A stretch of DNA of 64,000 nucleotides from Endosaccharibacter trunci (GTDB lineage: Bacteria; Pseudomonadota; Alphaproteobacteria; Acetobacterales; Acetobacteraceae): positions 1 to 64,000 of the forward strand of contig JAMSKV010000003.1 of NCBI GenBank assembly GCA_024515975.1, written 5' to 3'. Both the position numbers and the translations under genes were made by a program. Positions 44,234 to 53,757 of the stretch are shown in pieces. Under the pieces are notes generated by a model. The model was not told the origin of the DNA, ran no database searches, and saw nothing but the letters and a program-made list of their open reading frames with translations. Each line of letters begins with the position of its first letter. Within the stretch, counting starts at the first letter, position 1.

Positions 44234-45033
44234 TGCTCCTGGTGATCGATGCCGGCAATACCAATATCGTGTTCGCCGTCCATGACGGCGTGCGGTGGCG
44301 CGGCAACTGGCGTATCGCGACCGACATCCAGCGCACCTCGGACGAATATGCCGTTTGGCTGCTGGCTCTGCTGGAGCGCTCCGGTTTGTCGCCGCACGCG
44401 ATCCGGCGCGCCGTGATCGGCACGGTGGTGCCGGCGGCGCTGTATCACCTGCGGCGTTTCTGTCGCGACTGGCTGAAGCGGGAACCGTTGATCGCGAATC
44501 TGGAGCTGGACTGGGGATTCGAAGTGAGGATGGACCAGCCGACCGAGGTCGGCGTGGACCGCCTGCTCGACGGGCTTGCCGCGCACACGCTGTATGGCGG
44601 CCCGGCGCTGATCGTCGATTTCGGAACCGCCACGACCTTCAACGTGGTGGGCGGCGATGGCAGCTATAATGGCGGCGCGATCGCTCCCGGCATCAACCTG
44701 TCGATCGAGGCGCTGCACCTGGCTGCGGCGCGGTTGCCGCGCATCGCCATCGGCCGCCCGCAAAGCGTGATCGGCAAGGGCACCATCGCCGCCATGCGGT
44801 CCGGCATCTTCTGGGGCTATATCGGCCTCGTGGAAGGGATCGTCGCCCGGGTGAAGACCGAGTTCGGCGCGCCGATGAAGGTGATCGGCACCGGCGGGCT
44901 GGCCCCGCTTCTGGCCGAAGGCACAGACATATTCGAACGGATCGACCCCGATCTCACGATCGAGGGTCTCCGCATACTCGCTGGGCGCAATCCCGCCCGA
45001 TCCGGAACCGAACGACCCCTCGAAAACGATTGA
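44233..45033 (+). CDS. coaX: type III pantothenate kinase
   Basis: The protein has 266 residues, of the ASKHA fold. The phosphate loop DAGNTNIVF starts at residue 6, and [24 protein letters not shown] and the [11 protein letters not shown] block follow. It phosphorylates pantothenate in coenzyme A synthesis. The start overlaps birA, and rnj follows 10 nt later. Confidence 0.95.
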   Translation: MLLVIDAGNTNIVFAVHDGVRWRGNWRIATDIQRTSDEYAVWLLALLERSGLSPHAIRRAVIGTVVPAALYHLRRFCRDWLKREPLIANLELDWGFEVRMDQPTEVGVDRLLDGLAAHTLYGGPALIVDFGTATTFNVVGGDGSYNGGAIAPGINLSIEALHLAAARLPRIAIGRPQSVIGKGTIAAMRSGIFWGYIGLVEGIVARVKTEFGAPMKVIGTGGLAPLLAEGTDIFERIDPDLTIEGLRILAGRNPARSGTERPLEND

Positions 45034-45043
45034 AAGAGAAAGA

Positions 45044-46690
45044 ATGAATGACGTGAAAGGCGATTTCGCGTTCCTGCCCCTGGGCGGGACGGGCGAGATC
45101 GGCATGAACCTGAACCTCTACCGCTGCGACGGACGCTGGCTGGCGGTGGATTGCGGCATCGGCTTCGGCGGCAACGAAACGCCGGAAGCGGAGATCCTGC
45201 TGCCGGACCCGGCCTTCATCGTCGAGCGCAAGCGCGATCTGGTGGGGCTGGTGATCACCCACGCGCATGAGGACCATCTTGGCGCGGTGGCGCATCTGTG
45301 GCCCCAGCTTCGCTGTCCGGTCTACGCGACCCCGTTCGCCGCCGCCGTGCTGCGCCGCAAGCTGGGCGAGGCGCAGCTCCAGAGCCAAGTGCCGCTGCAT
45401 GTGATTCCCTGCGGCGGGTCGTTCGAGCTGGAGCCATTCTCGCTGCGCTTCATCGGCATGACCCATTCCGTGCCGGAGATGCAGGCGCTGGTGGTGCGCA
45501 CCCGCTACGGCACCGTGCTGCACAGTGGCGACTGGAAGCTCGACCCCGATCCTCTGGTCGGGCCGCCGACCGATCTGGACGCCTTCGCGGCACTTGGCCG
45601 GGAGGGCGTGCTGGCGATGGTCTGCGACAGCACCAACGCGCTGGTGGAAGGCACGTCCGGCTCCGAGGCGGAAGCGCGCCGGAACCTGACCAGCCTGATC
45701 CGCGGCATCAAGGGACGCGTCGCCGTGACCTGCTTCGCGTCCAACGTGGCGCGTGTCGAGAGCATCGCGCTGGCGGCGGAGGCGGCCGGGCGTTCCGTGC
45801 TGATCGTCGGCCGTTCGCTGCGCAATCTGGACGTGGCCGCGCGGGAATGCGGCTATCTGGCCGACGTGCCGCCCTTCCTGTCGGAGCAGGATGCCGAGGA
45901 CGTTCCGGACGATCATCTGCTGATGATCGTCACCGGCAGCCAGGGCGAGCCCCGCTCCGCCCTGTCGCGGATCGCGGCCGATACGCACCAGAACATCTCG
46001 CTCGGCGAGGGCGACACCGTCATCTATTCGAGCCGCATGATCCCGGGCAACGAGCGCGCGGTGATGGCGGTGCAGGACAATCTGGTGAAGCGCGGCGTGC
46101 GCGTGCTGACCGATCGCGACCACAGCGTGCACGTGTCCGGGCATGCGTCGCGCGACGAGATTCGCCGTCTCTACGATCTCGTGCGGCCGGAATACGCCGT
46201 GCCGGTTCACGGCGAGTGGCGTCATCTCACCGCGCATGCCGAGCTGGCGCGCGAGGAGGGGATCACGCCGATCCTGCTGGAGGACGGCGACATCCTGAAT
46301 CTGGCGCCGGGCCGCGTCGAGGTGGTGGACAGCGCTCCTGTCGGCCGTCTCGCCCTGGACGGGCATCGGATCCTGCCTCTCAATGGCGGTGTCCTGGCCG
46401 CACGACGCAAGATGCTGTTCAACGGCATCGTTCTGGCCAGCCTGGTGGTCGATCGCGACGGAAACGTGCTGGGAGAGCCCAAGCTCAGTGCGCCGGGCCT
46501 CTTCGACCAGGAGGATTCGGAGCAGGTGCGGGTGATGGAGGCCTTCACGGGCGGATTGGAGGAGATTCCCTATCCCGTGCGCGACGACGAGGCGCTGTTC
46601 CGTGATGCGGCCCGCACCGCCCTGCGCCGTGCGCTCGGCCGGCGCCTGCAGAAGCGCCCGCTGGTGGATGTGCATCTGCTGCGGGTGTGA
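45044..46690 (+). CDS. rnj: ribonuclease J
   Basis: The protein has 548 residues, of the beta-CASP metallo-beta-lactamase family. The zinc motif THAHEDH gives H73, H75, D77 and H78, and the beta-CASP motifs include VTGSQGEPRSAL and the C-terminal HVSGHASRDEI. RNase J has endo- and 5'-to-3' exonuclease activity in mRNA decay and rRNA maturation. A purine-rich GAAAGAGAAAGA precedes the ATG. A large dyad lies downstream at 46741-46789. Confidence 0.95.
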   Translation: MNDVKGDFAFLPLGGTGEIGMNLNLYRCDGRWLAVDCGIGFGGNETPEAEILLPDPAFIVERKRDLVGLVITHAHEDHLGAVAHLWPQLRCPVYATPFAAAVLRRKLGEAQLQSQVPLHVIPCGGSFELEPFSLRFIGMTHSVPEMQALVVRTRYGTVLHSGDWKLDPDPLVGPPTDLDAFAALGREGVLAMVCDSTNALVEGTSGSEAEARRNLTSLIRGIKGRVAVTCFASNVARVESIALAAEAAGRSVLIVGRSLRNLDVAARECGYLADVPPFLSEQDAEDVPDDHLLMIVTGSQGEPRSALSRIAADTHQNISLGEGDTVIYSSRMIPGNERAVMAVQDNLVKRGVRVLTDRDHSVHVSGHASRDEIRRLYDLVRPEYAVPVHGEWRHLTAHAELAREEGITPILLEDGDILNLAPGRVEVVDSAPVGRLALDGHRILPLNGGVLAARRKMLFNGIVLASLVVDRDGNVLGEPKLSAPGLFDQEDSEQVRVMEAFTGGLEEIPYPVRDDEALFRDAARTALRRALGRRLQKRPLVDVHLLRV

Positions 46691-46740
46691 GGGCAGGGGG
46701 CGACGGGCCCCCAAGTCCTTTCTGGAACGCGCGCGAAACA

Positions 46741-46789
46741 GAAAAGTCCGGTGGAGCAGTGCATCATGCACAGCCCTACCGGACTTTTC
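46741..46789 (+). terminator. long composite hairpin after rnj
   Basis: A perfect 12-bp outer stem (GAAAAGTCCGGT/ACCGGACTTTTC) encloses a second dyad, GTGCAT-C-ATGCAC, at 46759-46771. It is followed by GTTATGGTTTTTGTTG. The A/T at the stem base lets it work in either direction. It lies 50 nt after the rnj stop and probably ends the nuo-birA-coaX-rnj transcription unit. Confidence 0.7.
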
Positions 46790-47118
46790 CGTTATGGTTT
46801 TTGTTGTTTGATGTATTTGGACCTTCATTACGGTCCGGCCGTCATAATTCAGTAATCACACATTGTGCAATACACTGTTCGACTGGCGTTTTCTCCCCAA
46901 ACCTGGCCCGTTACGCTGGACCAAGCGTCATGGGCACTTCATAGGTGTTCATTGGCGTCTTGTCATCGGAGAAAATGCAGAATTCCGAAACTATTACTTG
47001 TGCAGTGCGGAAAAATATGCCCGGACCGCGGAACGCCGGGGTTCGGTTCCAACCGGGGCGTGTTTGTTCTAGGGTCCGGGCCCGCCCAGAGCCGATTCAT
47101 TCGAAAGCCCGCCCGACG
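46790..47118. other. AT-richer intergenic stretch before proS
   Basis: No gene is supported. The first 200 bases are clearly more AT-rich than the surroundings. Open frames here have atypical composition and no motif. The promoter of proS is expected in this region but cannot be placed. A smaller dyad GGACC/GGTCC occurs at about 46819-46836. Confidence 0.45.
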
Positions 47119-48438
47119 ATGCGCCTGTCCAGAAGCTTCCTGCCGACCCTCAAGGAGACCCCCGCGGACGCGCAGATCGTCTCCCATCGTCTCATGCTGC
47201 GCGCCGGACTGGTGCGGCAGACCTCGTCCGGCATCTATGCCTGGCTGCCGGCCGGGCTGCGTGTTCTGCGCAACATCGCGCAGATCGTGCGCGAGGAGCA
47301 GGATGCGGTGGGGGCGCAGGAAGTGCTGATGCCGACCCTGCAATCGGCGGAGCTGTGGAAGCGTTCCGGCCGCTATGACGCGTACGGTCCGGAGATGCTG
47401 CGGATCAAGGACCGTCACGAGCGCGACCTGCTGTACGGACCGACCAACGAGGAGATGATCACCGACCTGTTCGGCCAGTCGGTGAAATCGTATCGCGAAC
47501 TGCCGCAAATGCTCTACCACATCCAGTGGAAGTTCCGCGACGAGGTGCGCCCCCGGTTCGGCGTGATGCGCGGGCGCGAATTCCTGATGAAGGATGCGTA
47601 CAGCTTCGATCTCGACCACGCCGGTGCCGTTGCCAGCTATCACCGCATGATGCTGGCCTATCTGCGCACTTTCCAGCGCCTGGGCGTGAAGGCGATCCCG
47701 ATGGTGGCCGATACCGGACCGATCGGCGGCGATCTCAGCCACGAGTTCATCATCCTGGCGCCGACGGGCGAGAGCGGCGTGTTCTACGACGGCGCGTTCG
47801 AGGACCAGGACTGGCTGAGCGAGCCGGTGGACATCGCCGATCGCGGCTCCCTCGGCGGCTTCTTCCAGCGCATGACCTCGTTCTACGCCGCCACCGACGA
47901 GAAGCACGACGACACCGCCTGGGCCGGCGTGCCGGCCGGGCGCAGGCGGGAAGGGCGCGGCATCGAGGTGGGGCACATCTTCTATTTCGGCACCAAATAC
48001 ACCGCCTCCATGGGCATCACGGTCTCCGGTCCGGACGGTCAGCCGGTGACGCCGGAAATGGGGTCGTACGGCATCGGCGTGTCGCGCCTGGTGGGCGCGA
48101 TCATCGAAGCCAGCCATGACGAGGCTGGAATCGTCTGGCCGGAAAGCGTCGCGCCGTTCAAGGGCGTGGTGATCAATCTGAAGCCCGGAGACGCGGCCTG
48201 CGACGCGCTCTGCGAGCGTCTCTACGGCGCTGCGCCGCAGCAGATGCTCTATGACGACCGCGCCGACCGGGCCGGGGTGAAGTTCAACGATGCCGATCTG
48301 ATGGGCCATCCCTGGCAATTCGTGGTCGGTCCGCGCGGGGCCGTGTCGGGCATGGTGGAACTGAAATGCCGCGCGACCGGCGAAAAGCGCGAGGTTTCCG
48401 CTGACGAGGCCTTCGCGCAGATCGCTGCCTGGAACTGA
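47119..48438 (+). CDS. proS: prolyl-tRNA synthetase, short alphaproteobacterial type
   Basis: The protein has 439 residues, class II. The motifs are [57 protein letters not shown] and [14 protein letters not shown]. It lacks the roughly 180-residue editing insertion between motifs 2 and 3 found in E. coli ProRS, as is usual in alphaproteobacteria. It charges tRNA-Pro; without the insertion, mischarged Ala-tRNA-Pro would have to be cleared by a free-standing deacylase. An open frame from 46945 extends upstream, but the family start [13 protein letters not shown] is at 47119. Confidence 0.96.
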   Translation: MRLSRSFLPTLKETPADAQIVSHRLMLRAGLVRQTSSGIYAWLPAGLRVLRNIAQIVREEQDAVGAQEVLMPTLQSAELWKRSGRYDAYGPEMLRIKDRHERDLLYGPTNEEMITDLFGQSVKSYRELPQMLYHIQWKFRDEVRPRFGVMRGREFLMKDAYSFDLDHAGAVASYHRMMLAYLRTFQRLGVKAIPMVADTGPIGGDLSHEFIILAPTGESGVFYDGAFEDQDWLSEPVDIADRGSLGGFFQRMTSFYAATDEKHDDTAWAGVPAGRRREGRGIEVGHIFYFGTKYTASMGITVSGPDGQPVTPEMGSYGIGVSRLVGAIIEASHDEAGIVWPESVAPFKGVVINLKPGDAACDALCERLYGAAPQQMLYDDRADRAGVKFNDADLMGHPWQFVVGPRGAVSGMVELKCRATGEKREVSADEAFAQIAAWN

Positions 48439-48443
48439 GCGGC

Positions 48444-49691
48444 ATGTTCGGCGCCTTCGAGCGGGCTGTGGCGGGGCGCTATCTGCGCGCCCGCCGCGGC
48501 GAACGGTTCGTCTCCGTGATAGCCATCTTCTCCCTGGTGGGGATCGCGCTCGGCGTGGCGACGCTGATCGTCGTCATGGCGGTGATGAACGGCTTCAGGG
48601 CCGACCTGATGTCGCGCATTCTCGGCCTGAACGGCGATCTCAGCATCTATGGCGTCTCGGCCACGATCGAGAACTACGACGACATCGCCGCGCGTATCCG
48701 CAAGGTCGCCGACGTCACCGCCGCCACGCCGATGGTGGAAGGCGAGGTGTTGCTCAGCTCCGGCCCGATGAGCGCCGGCGGCGTGGTGCATGGCATGACC
48801 CAGGCCGATCTGCGCGGCCTGCATGCGATCAGCGACAACATCGTCGACGGTTCGCTGCACGACTTCAGCGGCGACGACGCGATCGCGGTCGGCACCAGCC
48901 TGGCGGCGCAGGCGCATCTCGCGATCGGATCGAAGCTCACCCTGGTTTCGCCCAACGGCGCCGCCACGGCGTTCGGCACCGTGCCGCGCGTGCGCGCCTA
49001 TCGCGTGGTGGCGGTGTTCGATGCCGGCGTGAGCACGGTGAATTCCTCCATGGTGTTCATGCCGCTCGATGCGGCGCAGCGTTACTTCCAGATGCAGGGC
49101 CAGGTTTCCCTGATCCAGGTGATGACGCGCAACGCCGACGACGTGCGCTCCGTCACGCCGCGCATCCGCGCGGCTTTGGGCGACACGCCGGTGCGGGTGG
49201 TGGACTGGACGCAGAGCAACAACGCGTTCTTCGGCGCCGTCGAGGTCGAGAAGAACGTGATGTTCCTGATCCTGACGCTGATCATCCTGGTGGCGGCGTT
49301 CAACGTGATTTCGTCGCTGATCATGATGGTCAAGGACAAGACCCGCGACATCGCCGTGATCCGCACGCTCGGCGCGTCGCGCGGCGCGATCATGCGGATC
49401 TTCCTGATGTGCGGTGCCTTCGTCGGCGTCAGCGGCACGGTGATCGGCACCGTGCTCGGCATCGTGTTCTGCTGGAACATCGAGCGCATCAAGGATTTCG
49501 TGCAGTGGGTGACGGGCGCCAACGTGTTCAATCCGGAGGTCTATTACCTCACGCACCTGCCGGCGAAGCTGGAATGGTCCGAGGTGACGGAGGTGATCCT
49601 GATGGCGCTCGCCCTGTCGCTGCTGGCCACCCTTTATCCGAGCTGGCGTGCCGCGCGCACCGATCCGGTGGAGGCGCTGCGCCATGAGTGA
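48444..49691 (+). CDS. lolC: lipoprotein-releasing ABC transporter permease LolC/LolE
   Basis: The protein has 415 residues. It has an N-terminal helix at about 22-45 ([21 protein letters not shown]), a large periplasmic domain, and three C-terminal helices within FtsX-like TIGR02212-type topology, with [17 protein letters not shown] near 300. It extracts outer-membrane lipoproteins with the ATPase LolD and passes them to LolA. Only one permease gene is present here, so it probably acts as a homodimer (LolF-like). It overlaps lolD by 8 nt (ATGAGTGA). Confidence 0.93.
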   Translation: MFGAFERAVAGRYLRARRGERFVSVIAIFSLVGIALGVATLIVVMAVMNGFRADLMSRILGLNGDLSIYGVSATIENYDDIAARIRKVADVTAATPMVEGEVLLSSGPMSAGGVVHGMTQADLRGLHAISDNIVDGSLHDFSGDDAIAVGTSLAAQAHLAIGSKLTLVSPNGAATAFGTVPRVRAYRVVAVFDAGVSTVNSSMVFMPLDAAQRYFQMQGQVSLIQVMTRNADDVRSVTPRIRAALGDTPVRVVDWTQSNNAFFGAVEVEKNVMFLILTLIILVAAFNVISSLIMMVKDKTRDIAVIRTLGASRGAIMRIFLMCGAFVGVSGTVIGTVLGIVFCWNIERIKDFVQWVTGANVFNPEVYYLTHLPAKLEWSEVTEVILMALALSLLATLYPSWRAARTDPVEALRHE

Positions 49692-50409
49692 TCCCGCGAA
49701 CGCGCCGCTGGAGCTGCGTGGCGTCAGCCATTCCTATCGCAGCGGCGACGAGACGCTGCAGCTTCTGAACCAGGCCGATCTGGTGCTGCATCCCGGCGAG
49801 ATCGTGGCCCTCGTCGCGCCGAGCGGCACCGGGAAATCCACCCTGCTGCATCTGGCCGGCCTGCTGGAAAGGCCGCGCGAGGGGCAGGTGCTGCTCGACG
49901 GACGCGACGCCGGCCGGCTGAACGACGGCGAGCGCACCGCCATCCGTCGCGACCGCATCGGCTTCGTCTATCAGTTCCATCATCTCCTGGCCGAGTTCAC
50001 GGCGCGCGAGAACGTCGTGCTGCCGCAGATCCTGGCCGGCTCCACGCGCCCGGCTGCGAGGGCGCGGGCGGAGGAGCTGCTGGCAGCGTTCGGCTTGTCC
50101 CACCGTCTCGATCATCTGCCTGGCAAGTTGAGCGGCGGCGAGAAGCAGCGGGTCGCGATCGCCCGCGCGCTGGCCAATCGTCCCGCCGTGCTGCTGGCGG
50201 ACGAGCCGACAGGCAACCTCGATCTGGGGACGTCGGACCGGGTGTTCGCCGAGCTGCTGCGCGTGGTGCGGCAACAGGGCGTGGCGGCGATGATCGCCAC
50301 CCATAATGTCGAGCTGGCGGCCCGGATGGACCGCATCCTGACCCTCCGCAATGGATTGGTGGTGCCGCACGGCGAACCGGAGGGCGTTTCCGCTGTTCTC
50401 CGGTCCTGA
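49684..50409 (+). CDS. lolD: lipoprotein-releasing ABC transporter ATP-binding protein
   Basis: The protein has 241 residues. Walker A is APSGTGKST, the signature [15 protein letters not shown], Walker [13 protein letters not shown] and the switch His in ATHNVELA. It drives the LolC/E permease encoded immediately upstream. A DNA topoisomerase gene follows 17 nt later in place of the more usual dnaE. Confidence 0.95.
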   Translation: MSDPANAPLELRGVSHSYRSGDETLQLLNQADLVLHPGEIVALVAPSGTGKSTLLHLAGLLERPREGQVLLDGRDAGRLNDGERTAIRRDRIGFVYQFHHLLAEFTARENVVLPQILAGSTRPAARARAEELLAAFGLSHRLDHLPGKLSGGEKQRVAIARALANRPAVLLADEPTGNLDLGTSDRVFAELLRVVRQQGVAAMIATHNVELAARMDRILTLRNGLVVPHGEPEGVSAVLRS

Positions 50410-50426
50410 TCGCGGGACGTGGAACG

Positions 50427-51521
50427 ATGCTGGATGAGGCCAGGCTGGCGGCCAAAGCGGCCAGACTGCATTACGTGGATGACGGGCGGCCGGGCTATTC
50501 CCGACGCCCGGTCCGGGACGGGTTCGAATATCTGACGCCGGACGGCGCCGTTCTGCGCGACGAGACCGAAATCGCCCGGCTGCGCAAGCTGGCGGTTCCC
50601 CCGGCCTACACCGATGTCTGGATCTGCCTCGATCCGCGCGGCCATCTGCAGGCGGTCGGACGCGATGCGCGGGGGCGCAAGCAGTATCGCTACCACCCCG
50701 ATTGGCGCTCGGTGCGCGACGAGGCCAAATACGGCAAGATGAGCCTGTTCGGGCAGAAGCTGCCGGAGATCCGCGCCCGCGTGGCCAAGGACCTGGCGAA
50801 ACAGGGGCTGCCGCGCGAGAAGGTGCTGGCGACCCTCGTATCCCTGCTCGAAAAGACGATGATGCGCATCGGCAACGAGGACTATGCCCGGACCAACAAG
50901 AGTTTCGGCCTGTCCACGCTGCGCAACCGGCACGCCAGGATACGCGGCAGCGCCGTCGTGCTGGACTTCCGCGCCAAGCACGGCATCCAGCAGCATATCG
51001 AGCTGAAGGACCGCAAGCTGGCCGGGATCATCGGCCGGCTGCAGGACCTGCCCGGGCAGGAGCTGTTCCAGTATCTCGACGAGGACGGCGAGCGCCACGG
51101 CGTGTCGTCCTCGGACGTGAACGACTATCTGCACGAGATCACCGGCGAGGACATCACCGCGAAGGATTTCCGCACCTGGGCCGCGACCAACCTGGCGGCG
51201 CTGGCGTTGCAGGCCTTCGAGCAGTTCGACAGCGAGGCGCGGGCGAAGAAGAACGTGCTCGCGGCGATCGAGCATGTCGCCAAGGTGCTCGGCAACACGC
51301 CTGCGATCTGCCGCAAGTGCTATATCCATCCCAAGGTGTTCGACGGCTATCTGGACGGATCGCTGGCGGAAGCGCTCAAGCGGCGCGCCGACGCGACACT
51401 GTCCGCCGAGGAAGCCGGCGAACACGGTCTGAAGGCCGAGGAGATCGCGGTGCTGGCCTTTCTGGACCGCACGCTCGACGCCAAGGCCAGGACGCCACGC
51501 CGACAAAGAAAGGCGGCCTGA
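50427..51521 (+). CDS. DNA topoisomerase IB (poxvirus type)
   Basis: The protein has 364 residues. The N-terminal beta domain (SRRPVRDGFEYLTPDG) and the catalytic helical domain with RIGNEDYARTNKSFGLSTLRNRH and FRAKHGIQQHIELKDRKL are clear. The nucleophile is Y299 in CRKCYIHPKVFDGY. Such enzymes relax both positive and negative supercoils by nicking one strand through a 3'-phosphotyrosine. It is an accessory gene in bacteria and interrupts the lolD-dnaE neighbourhood together with the next two genes. Confidence 0.93.
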   Translation: MLDEARLAAKAARLHYVDDGRPGYSRRPVRDGFEYLTPDGAVLRDETEIARLRKLAVPPAYTDVWICLDPRGHLQAVGRDARGRKQYRYHPDWRSVRDEAKYGKMSLFGQKLPEIRARVAKDLAKQGLPREKVLATLVSLLEKTMMRIGNEDYARTNKSFGLSTLRNRHARIRGSAVVLDFRAKHGIQQHIELKDRKLAGIIGRLQDLPGQELFQYLDEDGERHGVSSSDVNDYLHEITGEDITAKDFRTWAATNLAALALQAFEQFDSEARAKKNVLAAIEHVAKVLGNTPAICRKCYIHPKVFDGYLDGSLAEALKRRADATLSAEEAGEHGLKAEEIAVLAFLDRTLDAKARTPRRQRKAA

Positions 51522-51539
51522 CGGGCCGGTCGGCCGCGC

Positions 51540-52442
51540 TCAATTCCGGCCGACATGCTCCACGAGGAAGTCGACGAAAACGCGGATCCGTGCCGGCATG
51601 GACGGGCCGCCGATGAAGACGGCGTGGATGGCTTCCCGGTCGCCCGGATTGAAGTCGTCCAGCAAAGACACGAGCGCCCCCGATGCCAGTAGGGTCTCGA
51701 TATGGAACGTGCCGACTCGCGTGATGCCGACGCCGGATAGCGCGAGCTGGACCAGCGTCTCGCCGTTATTGGCGACCATGTTGCCGCGCACGGCGTGGCG
51801 CGTGGTCTGGCCGTCCTCCAGAAACGGCCAGCCTGGCTCGGCGCGACGGAAGCTGAAATCGAGGCAGTTGTGCCCGGCGAGATCGGCCGGAACGCGCGGC
51901 GTCCCGAACCGCGCCAGATAGGCGGGCGAGGCGACGACGTGCCGTCCGGTATCGCCGAGCCGTCGTGCGGTGAGCGCGCTGTCGCGCAGCATGCCGAACC
52001 GAATCGCGACATCCGTGCTCCCCCCTTCGATATCGGCGAGTTCGTCGCTCAGCTCGATCTCCACCGTGATGTGCGGAAAGCGCTCGGCGAACCGGCCGAG
52101 GAGGGGCACAATCACCAGACGGCCATGCGCGGACGCCATGCTGACTCGAACCCGTCCGCGCGGCACGGCACGGTCGGCGAGCCTGCTCTCGGTCTCGTCC
52201 AGATCGGCCAGAATGCGCCGGGCGGCGGCGGCGTAGGTCTGGCCTTCCGGGGTCAGATGCAGACGGCGCGTGGTGCGCACGATCAGCTGCACGCCCAGGC
52301 GTTGTTCCAGCCGGGCGATGTTCCGGCTGACCGCCGAGGGCGTCAGGCCGAGCGCGCGCGCCGCGGCGCTCAAACTGCCGTCGCGGCTGACGGCCTGGAA
52401 GACGGCCAGGTCGGCGGTGCGGTCGATCGGTGATCTGCTCAC
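51540..52442 (-). CDS. LysR family transcriptional regulator
   Basis: The protein has 300 residues from a GTG at 52442. The N-terminal winged helix covers about 9-67 (FQAVSRDGSLSAAARALGLTPSAVSRNIARLEQRLG), followed by an effector-binding domain. It is most like the PecT/CrgA-type LysR group, but its ligand is unknown. It is divergently transcribed from an MFS exporter gene, a common regulator-target arrangement, and the 94-nt gap is the likely operator region. Confidence 0.92.
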   Translation of the reverse strand: MSRSPIDRTADLAVFQAVSRDGSLSAAARALGLTPSAVSRNIARLEQRLGVQLIVRTTRRLHLTPEGQTYAAAARRILADLDETESRLADRAVPRGRVRVSMASAHGRLVIVPLLGRFAERFPHITVEIELSDELADIEGGSTDVAIRFGMLRDSALTARRLGDTGRHVVASPAYLARFGTPRVPADLAGHNCLDFSFRRAEPGWPFLEDGQTTRHAVRGNMVANNGETLVQLALSGVGITRVGTFHIETLLASGALVSLLDDFNPGDREAIHAVFIGGPSMPARIRVFVDFLVEHVGRN

Positions 52443-52536
52443 TTATTCCTGCCAGTCAAAAATGCTGTTCCTGGTGCGGACCTAATGCGGGCTTTGCCGC
52501 AGCTCCATGTTGCGCCGGAACAGATCGGAGCGCTGC
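52443..52536. promoter_or_regulatory. shared regulatory gap between LysR and MFS genes
   Basis: This short divergent region holds the dyad TGCGG-N6-CCGCA at 52486-52501 and a CCAG/CTGG pair farther left. Either could be a LysR binding site. No -35/-10 boxes stand out, so this is a location-based inference. Confidence 0.35.
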
Positions 52537-53706
52537 ATGAAACTCAACTATCCCCTGCTGGCCCTGGCGCTGGGGGCGTTCGGCATCGGCGTCACCGAGT
52601 TCACGCCGATGGGCATGCTGCCGCTGATCGCCGGTGATCTGCACGTGTCGATCCCGGCCGCCGGCCTGCTGATCAGCGCCTATGCCATCGGGGTGATGGT
52701 CGGCGCGCCGGTCATGACCCTGCTGTTCGCCCGCACGGCGCGGCGGACCTTGCTGGTGGGCCTGATGGGGCTGTTCACCGTTGGCAATCTGCTGGCGGCG
52801 CTGTCGGACAGCTACGCGACCTTGCTCGTGGCCCGGATCGTGACCTCGTTCAACCATGGCGCCTTCTTCGGCGTCGGCGCCGTGGTGGCGGCAGGGGTGG
52901 TGCCGCCGGAGCGGCGGGCCTCGGCGGTGGCGGCCATGTTCTCCGGCCTGACGGTGGCGACGATCGGCGGCGTGCCGCTGGCCAGTGCGGTCGGGCAGGC
53001 GCTGGGATGGCGCGCCGCCTTCTGGGGTATCGCCGCGATCGGCCTGCTGACCATGGTCTCGCTGCGCGCGGCGCTGCCGGAACTGCCGGCGGACCGGGGG
53101 GCCGACATGCGGACCGAGTTACGCGTGCTGCGGCGCGGTCCGGTGATGTTCGCGCTGCTGCTGACCGTTCTGGGCTTCAGCGCCATGTTCACGGTGTTCA
53201 CCTATCTGGTGCCGCTTCTGCATCGCGAGGCCGGGGCGTCGTCCGGTTTCGTGACCGCCATGCTGGTGGTGTTCGGCATCGGCCTCGCGGTCGGCAACGG
53301 GCTCGGCGGACGCTGGGCGGACCGCTCGGTCGACGCGACCCTTGTGGGCGGGCTGGGGGCGGTTGCGGTGCTGCTGCTCGTGTTCGCGGTCGTGATGCAC
53401 AGCGAGTGGGCGACGGCGCCCCTGGTGTTCCTTTGGGGTGCGGCGTCGTTCCTGCTCGTGGCGCCGTTGCAGATGCGGATCATGTCGGAGGCATCAGACG
53501 CGCCGAATCTCGCCTCGGCGATGAATATCGGCGCGTTCAACCTGGGCAATGCGATCGGCGCGGCCGTGGGCGGCGAGGTACTGGATCTCGGGTTCGGCTA
53601 TCCGGCGGTGGCGTTGGCCGCGGCGGTTTTGTCCGCGGGCGCCCTGATGCTGGTGATGCTGGGGTCCGGGCGCCGGTCACGCGCGGTGCTGGCGGCGGGG
53701 CGCTGA
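52537..53706 (+). CDS. MFS transporter, DHA1/AraJ-like drug or sugar exporter
   Basis: The protein has 389 residues with about twelve membrane helices. It shows the DHA1 pattern FGIGVTEFTPMGMLPLIAGDL at the start, and motif-A-like residues FARTARRTLLVGLMGLF after helix 2. Members export drugs, arabinose or other small molecules; the substrate is not evident. CGGAG precedes the ATG at 52537. The divergent LysR gene probably controls it. Confidence 0.88.
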   Translation: MKLNYPLLALALGAFGIGVTEFTPMGMLPLIAGDLHVSIPAAGLLISAYAIGVMVGAPVMTLLFARTARRTLLVGLMGLFTVGNLLAALSDSYATLLVARIVTSFNHGAFFGVGAVVAAGVVPPERRASAVAAMFSGLTVATIGGVPLASAVGQALGWRAAFWGIAAIGLLTMVSLRAALPELPADRGADMRTELRVLRRGPVMFALLLTVLGFSAMFTVFTYLVPLLHREAGASSGFVTAMLVVFGIGLAVGNGLGGRWADRSVDATLVGGLGAVAVLLLVFAVVMHSEWATAPLVFLWGAASFLLVAPLQMRIMSEASDAPNLASAMNIGAFNLGNAIGAAVGGEVLDLGFGYPAVALAAAVLSAGALMLVMLGSGRRSRAVLAAGR

Positions 53707-53757
53707 TGCGCTCCGGGCGGCATGCGCGTCGGGTCCGCCCATGGTAGTCTCTGCCGC

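Noticed and set aside
46741-46789. Riboswitch reading of the rnj-proS dyad
   Set aside because: No known riboswitch core is visible, and its position after a stop codon with a T-rich follow-up is simpler to read as a terminator.
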